DNA from: Lasiosphaeria ovina
Taxonomy: Eukaryota; Ascomycota; Sordariomycetes; Sordariales; Lasiosphaeriaceae
DNA length: 64,000 nt
Direction of reading: 5' to 3'
NCBI GenBank assembly: GCA_033439765.1
Contig: JAULSN010000003.1
Coordinates: forward strand, 434,001-498,000
The notes below the pieces were generated by a model, which saw only the letters and a program-made list of their open reading frames with translations, ran no database searches and was not told where the DNA came from. Position numbers and translations under genes: made by a program. The stretch's first letter is position 1; the number at the start of each line of letters is the position of its first letter. Shown one piece after another: positions 56,068 to 64,000 of the stretch.

Positions 56068-56266
56068 CGATGTTCTTTCCAAACGAGGAACCTGACATCA
56101 TGACTACCTCCTCGGAGAACGGCTGCTTTCCGGAGAAAGACAGCATATCTAGCTAGTCCGCTCCAAAGTCCCTCGATCCACCCAAACCTGCCGTGTGTGG
56201 ATATCTGGGCATTCCCCCTTCATCGACTTCTCCGTTCAGATATATCGCTCAGATGTATCGTTCTAG

Positions 56267-56304
56267 AACTCCACCGCATTGTCCATGCCGCTGGGGGGTT
56301 GAAC
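56267..56304 (-). pseudogene. Second esterase fragment (catalytic-His region), opposite strand
   Basis: On the minus strand it matches the coding of FNAPTGMDDAVAF in the intact esterase (about 50000-49960) with one base lost and a few substitutions. It lies 200 bases from the other fragment but in opposite orientation, so the copy was rearranged as well as mutated. Confidence 0.7.
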
Positions 56305-56439
56305 AAGGCTCGCTTTCTCATCAATGCTGAGGGCCTTCTGTCAACGTTATTACTCTCATAGAACCGCCACAAAATTCGTCAGGGCCGCGGGGTAATACCA
56401 GCGGACCCGCCCCCAAACTTGTAAGGATTTGAAGTTTCC

Positions 56440-56900
56440 CCGGGAGGGGGTGGTGGAGCTGAAGCAAGAGCTTCGGCGTTTATGCAGTTTTTTTCCTTCT
56501 ATTATTTTCTTTCTTCTCCCTTCGTTACTAATATCTTTCTCCTTGAGGACGGCGGACGCCGCCGTCTCCTGGCTGAGCGCCGTCATCACCGCCGCCGCCG
56601 CCGCAGCTGCCTCGACTGCCTCGGCCGCGTCTGACCTACGCCCGACGCTCTCGCCTGGCCGCTGGGAGTGGTACGCCTCCGCCGCGGACTGGGTCTGACG
56701 CCCGAGCACTGGGACTGGCCCGTCGCCGCGGGCGATTGGGAGTGGCTGCCCGCCGCCCTATCTGTAGCCCTCCGCCCTGCTGCTGAAGGTGAGTATATAT
56801 TTGAAATAATTGCCGAAAGTCGCGGGCATAGAGGCGTATTATTGCGCTTCAGGAAGAGATAAACAAAGGGATATGTGGAATCCACTCTCATCTATATATG
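56440..56900 (+). other. Ala/Trp-rich gene-like remnant
   Basis: After a pyrimidine-rich stretch ending CTTGAG, a GC-rich block reads TADAAVSWLSAVITAAAAAA, then PGRWEWYASAADWV and a TGA at 56697. In another frame it goes on with EHWDWPVAAGDWEWLPAAL up to a GTGAGT donor at about 56789. It resembles the Ala-rich blocks of copies A and B in composition only. Probably a broken exon. Confidence 0.35.
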
Positions 56901-57559
56901 AATATCTCTCTTACGTTTGTATCTCAACAATAATCAAGCTCCCGTAAATTAGGTAGTAAGCCTAGCCCTCTTCCTGATAGATTATAGAGAACTATCCAAG
57001 CCATATCCGGTCTCCTTACATGCTTTCCAGTCTCCGGGGTGCTTTCTTTACGTTGTTAGATATTATTATTTGGTTTCTATCACTTCTTCCTGAGCTTCAA
57101 AGTTAATAAGAGTCAGTTGTCTCCCGCAATGCGTAGAGGTTCATTGGCTGTGATTAAACCACATCTTTGCTACCTCACGCCTATGAGCACAGGGTAGAAA
57201 GTTTTTTTAGGGCGTTAGCAGTGAATTAGGTCGATTCTGGTCGTGGGTCGCACCTACACGCTTGGTAGGAGCATAGCATAACAAAATAGTAGCAACGGTT
57301 TAGTCCCCTTACGATTAAATCTTAACTAGGGTATTCACCACTAGCCGAAGGCAGGATGGTTTGAGATCACATTAAATAAGAGACTTGGCAGTCAGCTCCT
57401 ATACATGGCGAAAATCTAAGGAGGAAATAGTTTATATTACAAGGATGAAGATGGCTATAAGTCTAATACCCCAGCAAACTCCCTCTAAGTAAACCCAGCT
57501 ATCCTTCTCTATCAATGAAAAAGCTTATTCTTCCTCTCTATATATAATGCAATTATCAG
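56901..57559. other. AT-richer intergenic region
   Basis: About 660 bases with AT-rich sequence and short frames; no gene recognised. Confidence 0.45.
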
Positions 57560-58420
57560 TACGATTAAACGGGAGGAGAGCGGACGATAAATCAGGGGGA
57601 GACTTACAGGACTGGCGGAGGAGGGGGCGGCGAGGCGGGGCCATCAAGGGGGCCGTCAGCTGCGTCTGCCATGTTGGCGGGGGCGGGGCAAGAGCACGAA
57701 GGGATAAAGGCCCAGCTATCGGCGGCGGCGGCGGAGATCCAGACATAGCTGCCGGCGGGGGTGCACCATTCCGCGTGGCAGGGGATGCCTTACGGGCCAA
57801 AAGAAGGCGGGCAAACCGAAAAGGCAGCAGCAGCGGCACGGGCGGCGGCGACGGCGGCGGCGAGGACCTCGCGCTCGCGCGCCTGTGCGGCGGCCCTGCG
57901 ATCGCTGTAAACCATGTGAGAAAAAAAGCTCAAGAGCTAACACACAAGGATAACGCTCACTAGACGGCGAGCTCGACTTCTAGCAGACGAGCCTGGATAA
58001 GGAGATAGCGAAGCTGCAGCACCATCGCCGCGCGGGTGAGCGGGCCGCGACAGCGGCGAAAGTTACGATGGCCCTAGTAGTGTCAACCCGAGGGTTACTG
58101 GGCAATGAACATGGAGGCGTAGGAAGGTGTCAGGGAGGGGGGATTACGCTGGTAGGCATGTTGCTACTGTTGGTGCTGCTGCAGCTCTGGCGGCGGCGGT
58201 TGGGGTGGCGGGGCTGGGGACGGACTGCTGTTGCTGCTGCTGCTGTTGTGTTGTAACTGCTGCTGCGCTGCTGTTGCTGCTGAGAGAGGGGGGAGTGGGC
58301 GCGAGAACTTGGAGGACTGACTGGAAACGAGAGAAGAGAAGAGAGAAGAGAGAGAGGGGGGGAATGGAATGGAGGAGGGGAATCAATTTCCCGCTGCTTC
58401 GTTGGCTCTTTCCTTGGCTG
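57560..58420 (-). repeat. Low-complexity repeat locus, copy B (Ala/Gln-rich, gene-like)
   Basis: Second member of the pair with copy A (47227-48000), same orientation. Shared landmarks on the plus strand: GACTTAC at about 57600; a GC-rich Ala/Pro block; GAACATGGAGGCGTAGGAAGGTGTC at about 58107; CTG/TTG repeats; a GAGAAGAGAAGAGAGAAGAG purine tract at about 58330; and TTCGTTGGCTCTTTCC at about 58400. On the minus strand the GC block starts after CTCACATGGTTTACAG and is rich in Arg/Ala (RRAAAQARERE). Copy B lacks the G run of copy A. Confidence 0.5.
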
Positions 58421-59489
58421 GATCTTTCCTTCGGCCCCATATTCTTGCAATAATAATTTCGGGCAAAAGCAGCAGAGCGCGCAGAAAAGGAGACAACTTT
58501 GTTCCTCGATAAGCGTTTCTCATGAAATTAATTAGCCCCAAATACGCGCTTCTGTGATTGAAGACTCAGCTCATGTCCGAGGCTGGACCTGGCTCTCCCC
58601 TTTGCACTGGTTCTTTCTAATCGTCTGACTCGTTCACTTGCACTAGAACCCGTCTACCATCTTAAAGGTTCAAGTCGAATGTTAAGGATATCAAAGCGGA
58701 AAACAGTTTACATAATTCGAACTACATCACGGTACCTCGTTCTATCTGGGAGCGGTCACCCATCTGAGTGGTAGCGGAGAGAACCTGCACCGGATACTAG
58801 GGTCAATACCTCTTTATATTTTTCAAAGTGGTATTATTGGAAGAAACGGGATATCACTTCCGCCAATCTGCTCTCACTCACCATGGTAGGGGGGGAGGAC
58901 TAGCCAAGAATGGAAGAAAAGAGCAATACCGGCCGCCCGGTGAGCAGGTGAGGGGCAGCTCAATCACTTTATAAGAGGCGTATTGGATAACAAAAAGATA
59001 ATATAACACTAGGGTGCGGTAGGTAAACGTAGAAATACACCCCTTGTTCGACCGAGCCTTTGAACCTATGAATCACAGTTTAATACTTGTGTTCATTGGT
59101 GTGGCTTAGGGAGAGTAAAGACTACAGTAAATAAAACCTGCTGGGACAACCACCTTCTAGGCATTTCTAGGAGAGAGTTTAGACTTGACATCTGATAGCG
59201 ACACAAAAATTCCGACTAGCCACCTGTGGATAGTGTAATATTTAGCAGTGTGTGTGAGGGAGGGTTATGCCCTGCGGGGGAAGAAGTCAAAAATGATGTA
59301 TTCGGAGGAAAAATTTGTTACTTGGTTGGCTATATCTTGCTTCCTGCGCATCATAGGCAGCTCCAAAGGAAACGAAAAGAAAAACGCAATAAGAGAATAA
59401 TGGAAAAAGAAAACGGACTGAACGAAGCAAAAAGGCAACTATAGCTCTTAAAGTTTGCGAGAGTTTGTGGTTGGGTTTCTGAAGAGCCC
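58421..59489. other. Intergenic region downstream of the NACHT gene
   Basis: About 1.1 kb, no supported gene. Short AT-richer frames only. Confidence 0.45.
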
Positions 59490-62400
59490 CTAGGCGGGTC
59501 CAGGATATAGTTTGGCTTTGGCCCTAGAGTCGGCGTCCGCTCTGTCGATATAGTCCTGGATCAGTTTGATTAGAGACGCAAAGGTTCTCCTAGACCGCCT
59601 TTGCAGGATTCCCAACACCTGGCGGGCTTCTGCAACGCTGTCTGACCCCGACTCGTAGGCTTTGTCCAGCGGAGTGTGGAAGAGCATCCACTCGGCAAAA
59701 TCCTCGTCCTCCTTATTCACGGCGCTGCCATCGCCGCCATCGCCGCCGTCGGCAAGCGGGGCGACGAGACTTCGCACGGGGCTCTTCCAGCGGGGAAGGA
59801 ACGGGCTGGCGCCGGCTGAGAGAAGATGGCGGAGGATGTTTATGCTGACTCTCCTGTCCTGGAGGATCGTCGCGTCCTCGAGCGGCGTGGTGGTAGGGCT
59901 GCCCTTGTTGGGGTCTGCCTTGTACGTTGCTAGTAATATGGCTGCCTGGAGATTGTTGCTCCGCACCGCGAGAAGCAGCGGAGTCTCTTGGGCCTCGCTA
60001 GAGGGCTGAGAGGGATTGGCACCCTTCTCGAGCATCTCGCCGCAGCGCAAGTACCACGTGGTGAAGACGTCGACATCCTGCTGGTAGAGCATGGCCAACG
60101 GCGTCATGCCAAAATCACTGCTGTCCGTGTCGCCGAGCGTAACGTCCAGACTGCCCGGCGAGGCAAAGTGGATCGCCTGCCGGATGCCTTGCACAGCTCC
60201 TGGGTCCCGGTGCTTTCGGTCCCGTTGAATTCCGAGTGAAATGAATCGAGCAACCAGGTCCGGGACCAGCAGGAAAATGTGAGCGGCGGTGGCGCGTCTT
60301 GTTTCTGTCAACTGCAGAGAGACTCTTCTCATGTTGTCGAGGTTGAACAAATTCAGTGGATCAGCCACAGAGAAGAAGAGCAGCAAGAGGGCCGCGTGCG
60401 ACTCCTCGACCGCCCACTCGATGCCCTCTTTCTGCAAATCTTGCCACGGAAGTTCGGCCGCGCTCACATCTCCCCTAAGAATGCTCAGCCAGAGACGATA
60501 CACGAGACCCGCCTCGGCGGCAATGGCTCTGGAGTGATAAAGCCAGTTCTCTTTCGCGTATGGGAGGAATGCGTGGAGGTTATACTGCTCGGATTGATTC
60601 GATGACCGAGCGTCGTCGATTATCTTGCCGATATTTATGGTCGGTCCCGCGACAGCTCCCCCAGGGCGGCTCTTGAACAGCAGCTGAGAAAACAGCGACG
60701 GCAGAGCTGCGGTTGATATCGCCGAGTCGACGACTCGCTGGGGAATGGTGGAAGTTTCGACGTTGAAAACTGACTCGACCTTGACCATTTTTGTCTGGAA
60801 CAGTCCGTAGTTGAGGTATGTGATACAAATCCCCATCATAGTAGCTGATGCTTCCTCGGACGAGAAGTGGATGGCTTGTGGGACAGTTGGGGTGCTCTGG
60901 ATGTGTGTTGCTGCGGTGTGGTGCACAAAGTGGACGGCAAGGGTGTGTTCGTTGATCGTCAACAAATTACCGCTGGAACTGGATACGAGCTTGGCCATGT
61001 CCCTGGGAACTCTGCCTGGATCCCAGTTTGAATCTCCGGCATTCACACTCAGAGCTTCTTCAAGCTCCCTCAGTGACAGTGGCCGCACGGCTCCGGCGAC
61101 AATCTGGAACAGTGTAAGACTATATTTTGTGCTTCGTATCCGTTTCAAGGCCCTGTCGTATGCCTCGGCGAGAGTCTTGGGCAGGTTGACGAGGATTGCG
61201 CGGATCTCGTCGTCTGATGGCCGAGCAGTATCTTCGTCGATGGGAAGCACTTCGTCTATTACCAGAGCAACCCACAGATACCTTTGCCAAGGTCAGTAGC
61301 TAATTAGCGAAACACTTCAAGCGGGCTGGGGAGGACAGCAACATACATGCCGTCTGAATAAGTGACTAAGCAGTTCCTGATTGCCGTGTAAAGGGCCCGG
61401 CTGATGCTATCATCCGACCAACGTTCAGAGCGCTTCTCCATTTCTTTGACAACATAATCGACAAGCTCACTCTGGTTGTCAAAACCGAGGGAGTAGTAGA
61501 CAACCGAAGTTCCTGCCGTATTTTGTCTCAGGACTGTCGAGGGCTTGTCCCCTCGGCTTGCCAGAACGAGCAAGCATGTACGACTTGTAAGCAGCAGCGA
61601 CAAGAATTCGATGAGAACAGAAACTTCCTTGTCTGGGCAGTCATCCAAGCCGTCGACAATGAGAAAAGTGGGTGGATGGTCTTGAGGAATTATGTAACAG
61701 AGCATTTTGAACATGCCCAGAGTGTCTATCGACTCCATAGAAGCAGCCGTCAGGGAATCGGCGTATTTACCGAGCCGGGGAGCCAAGCTGGGATGGCTAA
61801 TAATTTGTCTTGTCAAGGTGCCAGCAATCGTTTTGGCCTGGAGGGACTCGGGGATCTCTGCCTTGGAGAAAAAGTAGGCGACTGGGGGCGATGATGCCTT
61901 GGCCTGCTTGGAGAGCACAACGTCGTCCACAACATTCGCCATCAACACAGTTTTTCCGCTGTACAGATTGTTAGCGACTGACTGAGAGTATTTTGGGGCG
62001 GTGCTTACCAGCCCAGTTTTCCTTTCAGGAACAGACAGGACGAAGAAGTTTTTGCTTTCCACTTTTGATATTCCTTCTTGGAGTACAGCCAGCTCACATT
62101 GCCTTTGCTGCGCTCCCAGCTGCGGATGCTCTCAAACGTGCGCCGATCCCGACATAGGGCTTCAAAGAGCCTTAAGATTCTCTCCTCGCGCAGTGTCTTC
62201 TTGGCGTCCTCCGAGAGACCCTGTATCAGAGCGCGCGACTTCCCCGACTGGCTCGCCTCCTGGAGCTGTCCACGTACGAACTCGGCGTTGACTTGCTTCT
62301 CGATGATGGCGCCAAACATAGCTAGCTTCTGCCGTAGGTCGCCGAATTCGGCATCGAAATTGCTCAGAGCCGAAGCTGTGAACTGCGAGAACAAGGATTT

Positions 62401-62969
62401 CCGCGTATACAGTATCGCCTTCCGACAGAGCTGAATTATGCAAATTAAATATTCGCAGGATAGGCTCTGGAGCACGTCTGATTTTGGGAAGAGCAGCGAA
62501 AGCTCGCTGTGCACAGGGGCGGACCTTCCGATCTCCAAAAGTAGTGCTGATACCTTATCGAAGAAGGTGATGAAGCCCGTCGACACCTGAAGAAGGTCAG
62601 AGAAGACATTGGCTAACGTAGTGCCCGACATACCTCGAGGCAGACACGAAATGCGGCCCAGACCCCACTCGCGACGAGATTCTGCGATCCTCCGATAAGC
62701 ACATCGCCGATGGGGGCCAGGCGTTGTACCGCAACGAGAATATTCGTAAGGCGCTGGCCTTTGGATCGCCAGTGCCTGTGCTGTTTCCCGGCGCTGAAGT
62801 CAATTTCGGCAGTCAATCGCGTGATGGCCGTCGTATCAGGCAACCCTTCTCTCCTGAGATCGACAAATGTGCGTCGCTCCTCGGCGCACAAGCAGCTCTC
62901 ATAATCGCGCAACTCCTGTTGTAAGCGAACCCCGGGCTTGAGCCGGGCGGCATGTACCATGGCCAGCAT
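59490..62969 (-). CDS. NACHT-ankyrin STAND protein (fungal NLR-like)
   Basis: Exons 62969-62634, 62586-62009, 61958-61347 and 61281-59490; introns of 47, 50 and 65 bases; 1105 residues, exactly in phase. Residues 1-290 are a helical effector-type N-terminus (CAEERRTFVDLRREGLPDTT, LTAEIDF, RLAPIGDVLIGGSQNLVASG-x-WAAFR), the DUF7708-like arrangement common in fungal STAND proteins. NACHT: Walker A LKGKLGCGKTVLMANVV (about 297-313), rebuilt by the second splice; Walker B TFLIVDGLDDCP (about 401-412); YLWVALVIDEVLP and PSDDEIRAILVNLPKTLAEA with YDRAL; then IVAGAVRPLSLRELEEALSV, the winged-helix end. Degenerate ankyrin units follow at about 895-1010 (GMTPLAMLYQQDVDV, ETPLLLAVRSNNLQAAILL, TPLEDAT). 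Such proteins act in non-self recognition and heterokaryon incompatibility; this one's ligand is unknown. Start ATG 62969 is the first in frame, but codons upstream (QHLEPSK) could belong to a further 5' exon. Confidence 0.92.
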
Positions 62970-63226
62970 CTTGGATGGTTCGAGATGCTGTGACAGATGT
63001 GATTGATTGAACTAGATAGGGATACGATGTTGGGGTCGTGAGATGACAGGTGATCGAGGAATACGCAGTGCTCTCACGAGAGCCTCGCCAAAGACGAGCT
63101 GGTGGACGGCTTGCGGCTGAACCTTGCTTGGCATCCAAGTTTAGATTAGCGCCAATTAGAATGGAATGACAGTGCATGAAAAGGCGCACTGCCATTGTGT
63201 GACTGCGCCACCTCCAACTTTCTTGG
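62970..63226. other. Short spacer between the NACHT gene and the edge gene
   Basis: About 260 bases; upstream region of the NACHT gene and 3' end of the next minus-strand gene. A CTGTCACAG at 62991-62999 (minus strand) could be a splice acceptor for a 5' extension of the NACHT gene. Confidence 0.5.
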
Positions 63227-64000
63227 CTACCCAAACGCGACGGCGATCTCAGTGTCACTTGTGCGTATAATTTCCAACCTGGAATCAGTCCACAAAATCT
63301 CGCGACTCCAGTTGCCGGGCGCATGCTTCCAGAAGCCTTTGACCACCGCGAGGGCAGGCAGCACGCTCGCAGGGCTGAGCGCCCGCACCGGGTTCTCCAT
63401 AAAGTACTCGACCGACTGGCAGATGTTGTATGCCGTTTCGCGGGGCCACTGGCTCCTGTGGCCAAGCGGCGGTAGCAGGTGCATGGTGAAGTGCCGTAAA
63501 CAGAGGGGCTCCGCGCCGGCGTCGCAGGTGCATGAGAAGTTGCTCCTGCCCAGGGCGTCGAGGATACCCAGCGACCGCTCGAGAATCTCGTACGTGAAGC
63601 AAAGGTGAGCGTGAAGCGTGAGCTTCGCCACCCAAGAATATAGGACGTTCTGGCCGATGACGAAGGAAGGAAAGCGGAATGCCACGGGGAACAGCTTGCC
63701 CGAGTCTGGGTTGTCGGCCAGACTGTCAATCTTGGAGAGCTCAGGGTGGTAGAGCGCTCCGGGAACAGTGGCCTTGAATCGAACGAACCACTCGTCCAGG
63801 GCGTTCTCGATCATGTAGCCTTGGCGTATGGTGCCGACGGCGGTGGCCAGAAACAGGTGGGGGTTTCTGATGTGCTGGAGGCGCTCGCGCTGGGCAGACA
63901 GTTCGGGGATGTCGAGTAGTATGTCGAGCAGGGTGTCGAAGGGGGTCTTGCTGCCCGGGGCTGCGGACCACGGGATATCTCGCCACTCGGGCAGCGCCAA
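63227..64000 (-). CDS. C-terminal part of a probable fungal Zn2Cys6 transcription factor, 5' cut by window edge
   Basis: 257 codons open to the right edge, ending at TAG 63227. Visible pieces: WRDIPWSAAPGSKTPFDTLL then DILLDIPELSAQRERL, VRFKATVPGALYHPEL, FPVAFRFPSFVIGQNVLYSW, and ETAYNICQSVEYFMEN with LPALAVVKGFW near the end. The W-R-x-I-P-W start and the helical pattern with the late Gly/Trp motif are what I recall from the C-terminal halves of fungal C6 zinc-cluster proteins of unknown function; the DNA-binding part would be outside. Only the family guess is uncertain, coding is clear. Confidence 0.72.
   Translation of the reverse strand: MALPEWRDIPWSAAPGSKTPFDTLLDILLDIPELSAQRERLQHIRNPHLFLATAVGTIRQGYMIENALDEWFVRFKATVPGALYHPELSKIDSLADNPDSGKLFPVAFRFPSFVIGQNVLYSWVAKLTLHAHLCFTYEILERSLGILDALGRSNFSCTCDAGAEPLCLRHFTMHLLPPLGHRSQWPRETAYNICQSVEYFMENPVRALSPASVLPALAVVKGFWKHAPGNWSREILWTDSRLEIIRTSDTEIAVAFG

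Overview
The window is nuclear DNA of a filamentous ascomycete (Pezizomycotina, most likely Sordariomycetes). The evidence is: genes split by many 42-90 base introns with GTRNGT donors and CTRAC branch sites; family content (multicopper oxidase, DUF3716, F-box, fungal NACHT/ankyrin STAND, TRP-like FLC, DAL5-type permease); GC-rich coding; and a retrotransposon core mutated in the manner of repeat-induced point mutation (RIP: CpA almost gone, TpA in excess, CpG kept). The species cannot be named from this. Exon structures were built by hand by matching frame, splice sites and phase; for most genes the total length closes exactly on a codon boundary.

Left part (1-26 kb): on the minus strand a laccase-like multicopper oxidase cut by the window edge, a broken F-box gene, a proline-iminopeptidase-like alpha/beta hydrolase with a repetitive N-terminus, a 2OG-Fe(II)-oxygenase-like protein and the mitochondrial Fe-S scaffold ISU1. 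UBP14 (plus strand, ubiquitin isopeptidase T) is divergent from ISU1. MAD2 (minus, spindle checkpoint) follows UBP14 tail to tail, and next comes a mucin-like single-pass membrane protein. These are mostly core housekeeping genes.

Middle (25.5-33.5 kb): a dead polytopic membrane-protein gene, then a complete Ty1/copia retrotransposon (27597-33510, minus orientation, 173-base LTRs, GTATA target duplication). Its central 3.5-4 kb is heavily RIP-mutated although the LTRs differ at one base only. A second, unmutated solo LTR (31603-31866, GCCTA duplication) is nested inside.

Right part (34-64 kb): intact DAL5-type permease, FLC-type TRP-like membrane protein and RNase H1, followed by a small probably mitochondrial gene carrying two single-base frame breaks. 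From about 46 kb the DNA turns accessory: two related low-complexity loci, a 51-base tandem repeat, a serine esterase and displaced broken fragments of the same gene, a kinase-fold (APH) gene, a DUF3716 gene, an unrecognised three-exon gene, a NACHT-ankyrin NLR-like gene, and the C-terminal part of a probable transcription factor at the right edge.

I see no tRNA, rRNA, CRISPR or prokaryotic feature. No wholly new system is evident. The most unusual points are the retroelement whose ends are spared and core is RIP-mutated, the nested solo LTR, the scrambled esterase copies, and a recurring set of TAG/TAA breaks in otherwise clear coding frames.
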